Origin: Phenylobacterium deserti
GTDB taxonomy: Bacteria > Pseudomonadota > Alphaproteobacteria > Caulobacterales > Caulobacteraceae
Length of the DNA: 64,000 nucleotides
Assembly: GCF_003254705.1 (NCBI RefSeq)
Contig: NZ_QFYR01000001.1
Location: 434,001 to 498,000, forward strand
Reading direction: 5' to 3'
Shown here: positions 45,235-52,807 of the stretch, one piece after another
How positions within the stretch are numbered: position 1 is the stretch's first letter
How the letters are laid out: every line of letters starts with the position of its first letter
Notes under the pieces: model-generated
What the model was told of the DNA's origin: nothing
What the model saw: only the letters and a program-made list of their open reading frames with translations
Databases searched by the model: none
Made by a program: the position numbers and the translations under genes

Positions 45235-46053
45235 CTAGGTCTTGATCTTGTAGCCGGTCTTGAACATCCGGAAGCAGACCCAGCCCAGCACGCCAACAAG
45301 CACCGTCGTCATGAGCAGGCCCACCGGCAGAGAGCCTTCCGCGTGGCCGGTGAAGCCGTAGCGGAAGCCGTCGATCAGGTAGAAGAACGGGTTGAAGTGG
45401 CTGAACGTGCGGAAAGGCTCGGGCAAGCGCTCCACCAGATAGAAGGTGCCCGACAGGAAGGTCAGGGGCATGACCACGAAGTTGGTCACCACCGCGATGT
45501 GGTCGAACTTCTCGGCCCACAGGCCGGCCATGATCCCAAGGAAGCCCAGGATCAGCGAGGCGCCGAGGCCGTAGAACAGAATGGCCCAGGGATGGGCGAT
45601 CCCGACCTTGGCGAAAGGCAGCACCGCAAGCAGGGTCACCGCGCCGACCACCAGGCCGCGCGTCGCTGCACCGCCGGCGAAGCCCGCCACATGCTCCAAC
45701 GGGCTGAGCGGCGGGGTCAGAAAGTCGCCCATCAGACCGTTGAACTTGGCTTGGATCAGGCTGGACGATGAGTTGGCGAAGGCGTTGTTCAGCACCTGCA
45801 TCATGACCAGACCCGGCGCGACAAAGGTGCCATAGGGCATGCCATGGATCGGGTGCGCGCCCTGCGAGGCGACCACGAAGATCAACATGTAGAGCAGGGC
45901 CGTGACCACCGGGGCGGCCAGGGTCTGGCCGCCGACCTTCAGGAACCGCCGCACCTCCCGCAGATAGAGCGTCGTGAGCCCGCCCCAGTTGACCCCGTGG
46001 TAGTCGCGCGGAGCGGGCGGGATGACGGCTTCAGAGAGCGGCATGTCCTTCAT
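45235..46053 (-). CDS. ABC-2 type transporter permease
   Basis: The 272-residue inner-membrane protein has about six helices and the ABC-2 signature in its C-terminal half: GTFYLVERLPEPFRTFSHFN and FFYLIDGFRYGFTGHAEGSL. The N-terminus GVNWGGLTTLYLREVRRFLK is the cytoplasmic coupling helix. Relatives (YadH-type) pair with an ATPase to export lipids or drugs. No ATPase gene lies in this window, so the partner must be elsewhere. Several ATGs are close together (46044, 46053, 46062); 46053 is preferred because GGGG precedes it. Confidence 0.85.
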   Translation of the reverse strand: MKDMPLSEAVIPPAPRDYHGVNWGGLTTLYLREVRRFLKVGGQTLAAPVVTALLYMLIFVVASQGAHPIHGMPYGTFVAPGLVMMQVLNNAFANSSSSLIQAKFNGLMGDFLTPPLSPLEHVAGFAGGAATRGLVVGAVTLLAVLPFAKVGIAHPWAILFYGLGASLILGFLGIMAGLWAEKFDHIAVVTNFVVMPLTFLSGTFYLVERLPEPFRTFSHFNPFFYLIDGFRYGFTGHAEGSLPVGLLMTTVLVGVLGWVCFRMFKTGYKIKT

Positions 46054-46120
46054 GCGCCCCATGTGCGCCCATGCTCGCGAGACCGCAAGAGTGCGGCAGC
46101 CTGACGCAAGATCTAGTTCC

Positions 46121-46224
46121 TGTGGACGAAGTGGGTGGCGCCTATTGTGGCCGTTAGCGAGTTGTTTACTAGTACTAGTGGTTGGTTGGGGCGGCGAAGC
46201 CAGAACCCAACAAGATGTTGAATC
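46121..46224 (+). promoter_or_regulatory. gcrA upstream region with cell-cycle-type sites
   Basis: TGTGGACGA (46121-46129) is a seven-of-nine match to the reverse DnaA box. TTAG-N7-TTTA (46154-46168) is a weak CtrA-like site. ACTAGTACTAGT (46168-46179) is a perfect 12-base palindrome with two CTAG sites. GAATC (46220-46224) is a GANTC site for CcrM methylation. DnaA, CtrA and CcrM all act on gcrA in Caulobacter. Individually these matches are weak. Confidence 0.4.
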
Positions 46225-46273
46225 TCCAGGGGCGCGGGGGCGTCCCTGACCGTTAAGGGTTGGAGGGCGAGAC

Positions 46274-46780
46274 ATGGGCTGGACGGACGAACGCGTCGAG
46301 TTGCTGAAGAAGCTCTGGCAGGACGGCCTCTCGGCGTCCCAGATCGCCAAGCAGTTGGGCGGCGTCACCCGCAACGCGGTGATCGGCAAGGTGCATCGCC
46401 TGGGCCTGTCGGGCCGGGCCGCGCCGTCGAAGCCCGCCCGCACCGTTTTCAAGGCGCCGCGTCCCGCGCGTCCGGCTCCGGCCGCGCCGTCGGCGCCGCG
46501 CCGCATCGCAGAGCCGGTGGCCGCCATGGCTCCGACGCCCTCGCCGGTGCGCTTCGTGGACGAAGAGCCCGGCATGGCCACGGTACTGACCCTGGGCGCC
46601 CACATGTGCAAGTGGCCGATCGGCGATCCGGCCCTGGAAAGCTTCACCTTCTGCGGCCGCCGCACGGGGCACGAAGGCCCCTACTGCATGGAGCATAGCC
46701 AGGTGGCCTACCAGCCGGCCCAGGCCAAGAAGAAGGGCAGCCCGGCAGAGCTCGCCCGCTCGCTCCGCCGCTACATCTGA
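46274..46780 (+). CDS. gcrA: Cell cycle regulator GcrA
   Basis: This 168-residue sigma70-associated regulator activates promoters in a manner favoured by GANTC methylation and drives S-phase genes with CtrA, DnaA and CcrM. The N-terminal helix-turn-helix is MGWTDERVELLKKLWQDG, then GLSASQIAKQLGGVTRNAVI-like residues and HRLGLSGRAA. A low-complexity Ala/Pro/Arg linker follows (about 50-90). The conserved C-terminal sigma2-binding part has HMCKWPIGDPALESFTFCGR. TTGGAGGG precedes the ATG. Very strong family match. Confidence 0.97.
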   Translation: MGWTDERVELLKKLWQDGLSASQIAKQLGGVTRNAVIGKVHRLGLSGRAAPSKPARTVFKAPRPARPAPAAPSAPRRIAEPVAAMAPTPSPVRFVDEEPGMATVLTLGAHMCKWPIGDPALESFTFCGRRTGHEGPYCMEHSQVAYQPAQAKKKGSPAELARSLRRYI

Positions 46781-46818
46781 TCCGCGGCTGACGCGGCCTG
46801 AAGATCCGTTGGGGATGG

Positions 46819-46870
46819 GGGCGCGCCGGGCGCCGGAGCCGCAAGGCTTCGGACGCCGGGCGCGCCCTTT
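46819..46870. repeat. Long hairpin with GNRA loop after gcrA
   Basis: The arm 46819-46840 pairs with 46845-46867 over a GCAA tetraloop. The stem is about 22 bp with one bulged A, one G-G mismatch and one G-U pair, and its outer part is GGGCGCGCC/GGGCGCGCCC. It is followed by TTT and lies 39 bases after the gcrA stop. It is probably the gcrA terminator, though the stem is far longer than needed. Confidence 0.8.
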
Positions 46871-46899
46871 CCACATCCGAAGCCCCTTTCCACATCCGA
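46865..46899 (+). repeat. Tandem 16-base direct repeat between gcrA and xseA
   Basis: CCCTTTCCACATCCGA occurs at 46865-46880 and again at 46884-46899, a period of 19 bases. Each copy contains CTTTCCACA, a seven-of-nine match to the DnaA box TTATCCACA. It overlaps the foot of the long hairpin and lies 60-95 bases before xseA. Confidence 0.85.
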
Positions 46900-46958
46900 G
46901 ACGGTGGGCCGCACGCTTTCCGGGATGACAGGCCAGCACGCGTGATTACCTTCCGCCC

Positions 46959-48422
46959 ATGACCGACGTCGCGACCGCCTCCGACACCAGCGGCAACGCT
47001 CGCCCCTACTCCGTCTCGGAGCTGGCGTTCGCGTTGAAGCGCACGCTGGAGGACGCTTATGGCTTCGTGCGTCTGCGCGGGGAGCTGTCCAAGGTCACGC
47101 ACCACTCCAACGGCCACGTCTACCTCACCATCAAGGATGAGCGGGCGGCCATCGACGGGGTGGTCTGGAAAGGCCAGGTTCGTGGCCTGGGCGTGCGTCC
47201 CGAGCACGGGCTGGAGGTCATCGTCACCGGCAAGATCACCTCCTATCCGGCCGGCTCGCGCTATCAGATCGTCATCGAGACCATGGAGGCGGCCGGCGTC
47301 GGCGCCCTGCTCGCCCAACTCGAGAAGCTAAAGGCCAAGCTCAACGGCGAGGGCCTGTTCGCCGCCGAGCGCAAGAAGCCGATCCCGGCGATGCCGGCGG
47401 TCGTCGGCGTGATCACCAGCCCCACAGGCGCCGTGATCCGAGACATCCTTCACCGCATCCGCGACCGCTGGCCGTGCCGGGTGGTGGTCTGGCCCGTCGT
47501 GGTGCAGGGCGATGCGGCTTCCGCTCAGGTCTGCGCCGCTATCCGTGGCTTCTGCGCCCTGGATCCAAACGGGCCCATCCCGAAGCCGGACGTGCTGATC
47601 GTCGCTCGGGGCGGCGGCTCGGTGGAGGACCTTTGGCCTTTCAACGACGAGACCCTGGCGCGCACGGTGGCGGGCTGCACCATCCCGCTGATCAGTGCGG
47701 TGGGCCACGAGACCGACACCACGCTGATCGATTTCGTGTCCGACCGTCGGGCGCCGACGCCGACGGCTGCGGCCGAGATGGCCACCCCCGTGCTCGCGGA
47801 GCTGAAGGCCCTTGTGGCCGACTTCGACGCACGAATGCACCGGTGCGGCGGGCGCACGGTGCAGGATCGCCGGGCGCGGGTGGAACACGCCGATCGCGCC
47901 CTTCGACGAGTGCCGGATCTGGTCCGCTTGGCCGAGCAGCGGTTCGACATCGTCTCCGGCCGGCTTGGCGCGGGGCTGGCCCGCAACGCCGCGGTGCACG
48001 AGCGCGACCTGGTGCGGATCTCCTCCCGGCTTTCCCCGCTGCTTTTGCAGCGGCCCCAGACAGTGCAGCAGCAGCGCCTCGACAGCTTGGCCGCGCGGCT
48101 GCAGCCCGCGGCGGAACGGCGCCTGGAGCGCCTGTCCGAGAGGTTGGAAGCGCTGGGCAAGCTTTATGGATCGGTGGATCCAGACCGGCCGCTGCAACGC
48201 GGGTTCGCGCGAGTGACCCGCGAAGACGGTTCGATCGTGCACGCCGGAGCCAGCTTGGCTTCGGGCGAGGCGGTGAATATCAAGTTCGGCGACCAGGTCA
48301 CCCGCAAGGCGGTCGTGGACGGGTCGGGGAGTGATCGACCTCCGCCGCCGTCCGCCCCGATCGTCAAGCCTGCTCGTCCTAAAGCCAAGGCGACGGACAG
48401 CCTCCAGGGCGACCTGTTCTGA
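46959..48422 (+). CDS. xseA: Exodeoxyribonuclease VII large subunit
   Basis: This 487-residue subunit of ExoVII degrades single-stranded DNA from both ends. The N-terminal OB-fold shows [40 protein letters not shown] and [20 protein letters not shown]. The catalytic domain has [40 protein letters not shown] and [20 protein letters not shown]. The C-terminal half is long coiled coil and ends [17 protein letters not shown] with a variable tail. The small subunit xseB is not in this window. DUF2093 follows after 28 bases. Confidence 0.96.
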   Translation: MTDVATASDTSGNARPYSVSELAFALKRTLEDAYGFVRLRGELSKVTHHSNGHVYLTIKDERAAIDGVVWKGQVRGLGVRPEHGLEVIVTGKITSYPAGSRYQIVIETMEAAGVGALLAQLEKLKAKLNGEGLFAAERKKPIPAMPAVVGVITSPTGAVIRDILHRIRDRWPCRVVVWPVVVQGDAASAQVCAAIRGFCALDPNGPIPKPDVLIVARGGGSVEDLWPFNDETLARTVAGCTIPLISAVGHETDTTLIDFVSDRRAPTPTAAAEMATPVLAELKALVADFDARMHRCGGRTVQDRRARVEHADRALRRVPDLVRLAEQRFDIVSGRLGAGLARNAAVHERDLVRISSRLSPLLLQRPQTVQQQRLDSLAARLQPAAERRLERLSERLEALGKLYGSVDPDRPLQRGFARVTREDGSIVHAGASLASGEAVNIKFGDQVTRKAVVDGSGSDRPPPPSAPIVKPARPKAKATDSLQGDLF

Positions 48423-48450
48423 CGCCCCTCGTCACGCTAGATAGAAGCCC

Positions 48451-48672
48451 ATGAACGCTCACGACCGCGACTTCACCGGCAATGACATCGCCAAGCTTCA
48501 CTATGGCGACGGCGACTTCGCCGTGCTCAAGCCTGGCCGTTATGTGATCTGCGCCATCACCGGGAAGAAGATCCCCCTGGAAGCGCTGCGCTACTGGAAT
48601 GCGGCCACTCAGGAAGCCTACGCTGGTCCGTCCGAGGCGCTGGAGCGCTGGCTGCAGCGGAATCCCCGCTAG
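48451..48672 (+). CDS. DUF2093 family protein
   Basis: The 73-residue protein matches DUF2093 (PF09866), a small alphaproteobacterial family. Blocks are KLHYGDGDFAVLKPGRYVIC and AITGKKIPLEALRYWNAATQ, then EAYAGPSEALERW. No function is known to me. It follows xseA in the same direction, and its stop overlaps the convergent acyltransferase stop by four bases. Confidence 0.9.
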   Translation: MNAHDRDFTGNDIAKLHYGDGDFAVLKPGRYVICAITGKKIPLEALRYWNAATQEAYAGPSEALERWLQRNPR

Positions 48673-49589
48673 GCGGCCTTCCGCTTCTTGTAGATCTCGT
48701 TCGGCCATCGCTTGTGGACCCAGAACCACTCGGGCGGCCGGGCGCGGACGCAATCTTCGATGAAGGCGTTGATGCGCCTCACACCGGCTTCGATGTCGGC
48801 GTTTCGATCGCCCGTGCTTTCCAAGTGAAACGGCGAGTGAACGATCACCCGGAACCGCGCCTTGTGCAGTCGCTCCACGCTCATGGGCTGGATCGGCACG
48901 CCGTAGCGCAGGGCGAAGGTCGACGGCCCCGGCGCCGTGTGGGCGGTGACGCCGAACAGCGGAGCGGCGATCCCGCCATTGAACTTCTGGTCGTTCATCA
49001 AGGCCACGGACTCGCCCCGTGAAAGCGCGCGCATGAGCTCGCGCGCGCCGTCCGTTCCCTTGGGGGCGAAAAGGCGCACGCCGTAGCGGAAGCGGGCGGC
49101 CCGGATGCGCTCGTCCACATAAGGGTTGTTGGTGGCCCGGTAAGTCACCTGGCAGGGGACGCCCGCCCGCAGGATCACCGCCGGCATCAGCTCGAACGAC
49201 GAGAAATGGCCGGAGATGAACACCACCGGCCCCGCCCCGTCAGCGATCGCCTCCAAGCGCTCGGCGCCTACCACCTCGATGCGGCCCGGGTCATTGGCGA
49301 TGCGGTCCAAGATCGGAAACTCCGCCGCCCAGCGCCCGAGATGGCGCCACTGTTCCGCGAGCAGGCTTGCGATCTCGGCGTCGGAAGCGTCCGGGAAGGC
49401 GATGCGCAGGTTCGTGTCCGCCACCCGGTGCGCGCTGGTCATCGGACCCAGCCAGGCGAACAGCCAGGCTCCGAAGTCGGACACGGAGTCGATTGGAAAC
49501 AGCCGGGCGAGTCCGGTCAGAAGATCGAAGCCTAGGGCTTCCAGCCGCCAGGCGAGATCCTGTCCGAACGAGGGCTTGGGTTGCGCCAT
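48669..49589 (-). CDS. LpxL/HtrB-type lipid A acyltransferase
   Basis: The 306-residue membrane-associated acyltransferase of the lauroyl/myristoyl family probably adds a secondary acyl chain to lipid A or an ornithine-type lipid. The N-terminus has a hydrophobic stretch (AWRLEALGFDLLTGLARLFP). The catalytic HX4E-type motif is in VVFISGHFSSFELMPAVI, followed by TYRATNNPYVDERIRAARFR, MNDQKFNGGIAAPLFGV and the closing PPEWFWVHKRWPNEIYKKRK. Length and motif order fit. The ATG at 49589 gives the expected N-terminus. Confidence 0.92.
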   Translation of the reverse strand: MAQPKPSFGQDLAWRLEALGFDLLTGLARLFPIDSVSDFGAWLFAWLGPMTSAHRVADTNLRIAFPDASDAEIASLLAEQWRHLGRWAAEFPILDRIANDPGRIEVVGAERLEAIADGAGPVVFISGHFSSFELMPAVILRAGVPCQVTYRATNNPYVDERIRAARFRYGVRLFAPKGTDGARELMRALSRGESVALMNDQKFNGGIAAPLFGVTAHTAPGPSTFALRYGVPIQPMSVERLHKARFRVIVHSPFHLESTGDRNADIEAGVRRINAFIEDCVRARPPEWFWVHKRWPNEIYKKRKAA

Positions 49590-49701
49590 GCCTCCGTTTA
49601 GGCGGCGTCGGCCTTCCGGGGCAACGCACGTTGCGGTGGCGCAGCTCTTGCGGCGCTTGTTCCGAGGCGTCCCACGACGGGACAATCGGACGGCCAAGAC
49701 G

Positions 49702-50097
49702 ATGAACGACCAGATCGACGTCCATTTGGGCAAGCGGCTCCGCCGCCGCCGCCGCCTGCTGGGCCTGACCCAGCAGCAGCTGGCGGACGCCTGCGGCGTG
49801 CGCTTCCAGCAGATCCAGAAGTACGAGTGCGCGGCCAATCGCATGTCCGCCGCCCGCCTGTGGCAGCTGGCGGAAGCGCTGGAAGTACCTGTCGGTTACT
49901 TCTACGAGGGCCTGGGCGACAGCGCTCCGAAGAGCCGCGACAGCGAGGCCGGGGAAGTGATGGCGCGCAAGGAGACGCGGGACCTGATCCGCGCCTACTA
50001 CAGCCTGAGCGAGCGCCCGCGGCGCCGGCTGCTTGACTTGGCGAAGTCGCTGCACGGCGGCGAGCCTGGGCCTGACGAGCGGGCGACGGCGCGCTAA
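49702..50097 (+). CDS. XRE-family transcriptional regulator
   Basis: The 131-residue protein has a Cro/CI helix-turn-helix at about 9-66: GKRLRRRRRLLGLTQQQLAD, then ACGVRFQQIQKYECAANRMS and RLWQLAEALEVPVGYFYEGL. The C-terminal 60 residues are charged and helical (RKETRDLIRAYYSLSERPRR). This arrangement is frequent and multicopy in Caulobacterales and rhizobia. The target is unknown. It is divergent from the acyltransferase by 112 bases and 10 bases ahead of hisN. Confidence 0.9.
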   Translation: MNDQIDVHLGKRLRRRRRLLGLTQQQLADACGVRFQQIQKYECAANRMSAARLWQLAEALEVPVGYFYEGLGDSAPKSRDSEAGEVMARKETRDLIRAYYSLSERPRRRLLDLAKSLHGGEPGPDERATAR

Positions 50098-50107
50098 AGC
50101 GGAGGGC

Positions 50108-50920
50108 ATGGCCCTCTCTTCCGAAAAACTCGCCGAGCTCGACGGCTTCCTGCTCGAGCTAAACCGCGCCGCCGCCGGCGCCATCCTGCCGCTGTTCCGG
50201 GCCGACCACGGCCTGGTGGACAAGAGCGGCGCCAAAGGCTTCGACCCCGTCACTGAGGCGGACCGCGGAGCCGAGCGCGCGATCCGTCAGCTGATCGCCG
50301 AGCATTATCCCGAGCACGGGGTGATCGGCGAAGAATACGGTGAGGACCGGCCTGATGCGGAGTTCGTCTGGGTGCTGGACCCAGTGGACGGGACGCGCGC
50401 GTTCATCTCGGGCCTGCCGCTCTGGTGCGTGCTGATTGGCCTACGGCACGAGGGGCGGCCCGTCCTGGGCTCCATCGCCCAGCCTTATCTTGGCGAAATC
50501 TACATCGGCCATGCCGGCGGCTCGCGCCTTGTCAGTGCGGCTGGCGAGCAGCCGTTAAAGGTGCGCGCCTGCCCCAAACTGACGGACGCCATCATCGCCA
50601 CGACTGACCCGGAAGGCTGTTTCAGCGGCGCAGAGCTGGGAGCCTGGACGCAGGTACGGGCCGCCGCCCGCCTCGCGCGGCTGGGCTGCGACGCCTACGC
50701 CTACGCCATGGTGGCGGCGGGCACGATGGACATGGTGATCGAGGCGGGCCTGAAGGCCTGGGACATCGACGCCGCCATTCCCGTTATCGAGGGCGCTGGC
50801 GGCGTCGTGACCGACTGGAGGGGCGATCCGGTGGGGCCGAACGGCGGCCAGATCGCCATTGCGGGCGACAGGGCCTGCCTTGAGGAAGCCCTGGTCGCCC
50901 TGAAGCGCTCGGCGCTTTAG
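50108..50920 (+). CDS. hisN: Histidinol-phosphatase, inositol-monophosphatase type
   Basis: The 270-residue magnesium phosphatase of the IMPase superfamily is most like alphaproteobacterial HisN, which removes phosphate from histidinol phosphate. Metal motifs are GFDPVTEADRGAERAIRQLI, VIGEEYGEDRPDAEFVWVLD running into DPVDGTRAFISGLP, and KAWDIDAAIPVIEGAGGVVT. ATG 50108 follows GGAGGG. The stop overlaps the convergent hydrolase stop by four bases. CysQ or SuhB activity cannot be excluded from sequence alone. Confidence 0.88.
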   Translation: MALSSEKLAELDGFLLELNRAAAGAILPLFRADHGLVDKSGAKGFDPVTEADRGAERAIRQLIAEHYPEHGVIGEEYGEDRPDAEFVWVLDPVDGTRAFISGLPLWCVLIGLRHEGRPVLGSIAQPYLGEIYIGHAGGSRLVSAAGEQPLKVRACPKLTDAIIATTDPEGCFSGAELGAWTQVRAAARLARLGCDAYAYAMVAAGTMDMVIEAGLKAWDIDAAIPVIEGAGGVVTDWRGDPVGPNGGQIAIAGDRACLEEALVALKRSAL

Positions 50921-52425
50921 GCGACTGGAGCCGGCTTCTTCGCGGCCGGCTTCTTGGCGGCTGCGGGCTTCTTGGCCGTGGCGGCAGGCTTTGCAGCGGC
51001 GGCTTTCGGCGCTGCGGGCTTGGCTGCAGCCTTAGGCGCAGCCGTCTTCGGAGCGGCAACCTTGGGGGCGGCGGCCTTCGCAGCCGGAGCCTTGGGCGCA
51101 GCGGCCTTGGCGGCGGCCGGCTTCTTGGCGGCCGGAGCCTTGGCGTCCGCCTTCGGCGCGGCGGCCTTTGCCGCCGGAGCCTTCTTGGGCGCAGCGGCGG
51201 CCTTCGGAGCCGCGGTCTTCGGGGCGGCGGCCTTCGGAGCAGCCGCCTTGGCTTCGGTGGTTTTCGCCGGAGCCTTGGCCTTCGGCGCAGCGGCGGGCTT
51301 GGGCTGAGCGGCCGGAGCGACGGCGGCGGCCGGCGGCGCGGCCACCGGCTTCGGGGTCTCGGCCACGGCAGGCTTCACCGGCTCCACCGCCGGCTTCGGC
51401 GCTTCGGCAGGCTTGGCTTCAGCCTTGGGCGCGGCGGCCGGCGCAGCGGCTGTGGGCTTGGGGCCAGTCGCCGGCTTCGGGGCGACGCGCCCGGTCAGCG
51501 CATCGAACACCCGCAGGAAGATGTTTCGCATCTCGTCGGTCTCCATCAGAATTTCATGGTAGGCGCCGGGAACCTGGATCAGCTTTCCCTGCGGCAACTG
51601 TCGGGCCGCAGCCGCTTGCGCGGCGTTGTCGACCAGCTTGTCTTCGCCAGCCGACAGGATCATCACGGGGATCGTGACGCTCCGCAGGTGCTCGGGCTTG
51701 GCGAGAAAGGCGGTGGCGCGGAAGGCGAAGTCGAGCCAGCCCCAGGTGGGCGCTCCCAGCGCCAGCTGCGGCTCGGCGGCGACAAGTCCGCAGTTGCGGG
51801 CGAACCTTGCGCGGTCGTGGGTGAGGACGTTGGCCTCGAAGTCGTCGTCGAAAGGACGCCCCGGCTGGCCCTGCAGATAGCGGTTGGCGCGGCCGAGCAG
51901 GACCTGCAGGCGAGCGGCAAAGCGCGCCTTGCCCACCGATGTCTTGCCTGTGCGCACACCCAGCATGGGGGCCGAGAGCACCGCCCCGGCGAAGCGCGAG
52001 TCCCCATGGGCAAGCGCCAGCAGGGTCAGACAGCCGCCCATGGAGTGGCCGACAGCGACCCAGGGCTTGGGAAGTTGGCTCTGATAGGCCGCAAGCAGGG
52101 CGTCGAAGTCGGCGAGGAAGCCCTTGTACCCCTTGGCGTGCCCCTTCAGCCGGTCCGGCAGGAAACGCGAGGAGAGGCCATGGCCGCGCCAGTCATGCGC
52201 CAGGACCACGAAGCCCCGCTCAAGGAACTCGCCGATGACTTCGTAGTACTTCTCAATGGGCTCGGTGCGGCCGCCAGACAGGATGACGGAGCCGCGCGGG
52301 CGGCCTTCCGGGCGCCACAGGGCGGCGCGCAATCGACCGCCGCCGGCGCCGACGATCCAGGCCGCTTCCCCGCCAGCCGGCGGCTGGGCGTCAGGCGTCG
52401 AAACAAGAGGCGCTTCGTCAAACAT
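50917..52425 (-). CDS. Alpha/beta hydrolase (lysophospholipase-like) with histone-H1-like Ala/Lys/Pro tail
   Basis: The 502-residue protein has two parts. Residues about 25-312 are a serine hydrolase of the Hydrolase_4/monoglyceride-lipase type: ILSGGRTEPIEKYYEVIGEF, VVLAHDWRGHGLSSRFLPDR, nucleophile GHSMGGCLTLLAL (about 124-129), acid LSAGEDKLVDNAAQ and His in VPGAYHEILMETDEMRN. Residues about 313-502 are nearly all Ala, Lys and Pro with AAPK/AAKP-type repeats, ending KKPAAKKPAPVA. The tail resembles bacterial histone-H1-like DNA-binding proteins and is very basic. The frame is continuous through the junction. The substrate and the role of the tail are unknown. Confidence 0.9.
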   Translation of the reverse strand: MFDEAPLVSTPDAQPPAGGEAAWIVGAGGGRLRAALWRPEGRPRGSVILSGGRTEPIEKYYEVIGEFLERGFVVLAHDWRGHGLSSRFLPDRLKGHAKGYKGFLADFDALLAAYQSQLPKPWVAVGHSMGGCLTLLALAHGDSRFAGAVLSAPMLGVRTGKTSVGKARFAARLQVLLGRANRYLQGQPGRPFDDDFEANVLTHDRARFARNCGLVAAEPQLALGAPTWGWLDFAFRATAFLAKPEHLRSVTIPVMILSAGEDKLVDNAAQAAAARQLPQGKLIQVPGAYHEILMETDEMRNIFLRVFDALTGRVAPKPATGPKPTAAAPAAAPKAEAKPAEAPKPAVEPVKPAVAETPKPVAAPPAAAVAPAAQPKPAAAPKAKAPAKTTEAKAAAPKAAAPKTAAPKAAAAPKKAPAAKAAAPKADAKAPAAKKPAAAKAAAPKAPAAKAAAPKVAAPKTAAPKAAAKPAAPKAAAAKPAATAKKPAAAKKPAAKKPAPVA

Positions 52426-52435
52426 CTCAGCGTTC

Positions 52436-52747
52436 TTAGACGGCCTTGGAAAACAGAGATTGAATGGCCGGCTGCAACCGCATGGCCAAGCCCATGTCCG
52501 ACAGCTTCATGCGGCCGGTCATGATCGCGCGCATAGGATCGAGCTCGCGCTTGCCGAGCGCCTCGAGATCCTTGCGGCTGATAGTGACGGTCAGGTCGGC
52601 GGGCGCGTCCTCGTTGCTGACCTGAGCGCCATCGATGTAGATGACGCCCTCGCCCTTGAGGTCGAGCTTGATCGTCTTGCCGACGCTCGCGCCGGACGCC
52701 GCCGCCCCGCGACGGATCCGATCGGTGATCTCTTCGAGCGTCGCCAT
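52436..52747 (-). CDS. SCP2 sterol-binding domain protein
   Basis: The 103-residue protein is a single SCP2 lipid-binding domain. Family blocks are IKLDLKGEGVIYIDGAQVSN, then DAPADLTVTISRKDLEALGK and DPMRAIMTGRMKLSDMGLAM, ending LQPAIQSLFSKAV. It probably carries a hydrophobic ligand such as a fatty acyl-CoA. ATG 52747 is chosen; a GTG at 52783 is in frame but adds an unlikely N-terminus. It is ten bases upstream of the alpha/beta hydrolase on the same strand, so a joint lipid role is plausible. Confidence 0.9.
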   Translation of the reverse strand: MATLEEITDRIRRGAAASGASVGKTIKLDLKGEGVIYIDGAQVSNEDAPADLTVTISRKDLEALGKRELDPMRAIMTGRMKLSDMGLAMRLQPAIQSLFSKAV

Positions 52748-52807
52748 GCCCCCACTGCGCTCCCGACTCACTGGGAGCTTCACCTCACGCGGGAGTGAAG
52801 TAAACCG

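Noticed and set aside
43901-45520. Longer N-terminus for ArgD (539 residues)
   Set aside because: The extra residues overlap the ABC permease frame and match nothing; GTG 45133 has a binding site and family length.
50917-51485. CRISPR-like or satellite repeat in the Lys/Ala/Pro-coding stretch
   Set aside because: The repetition comes from codons for AAPK-type units in one open frame, with no regular spacers.
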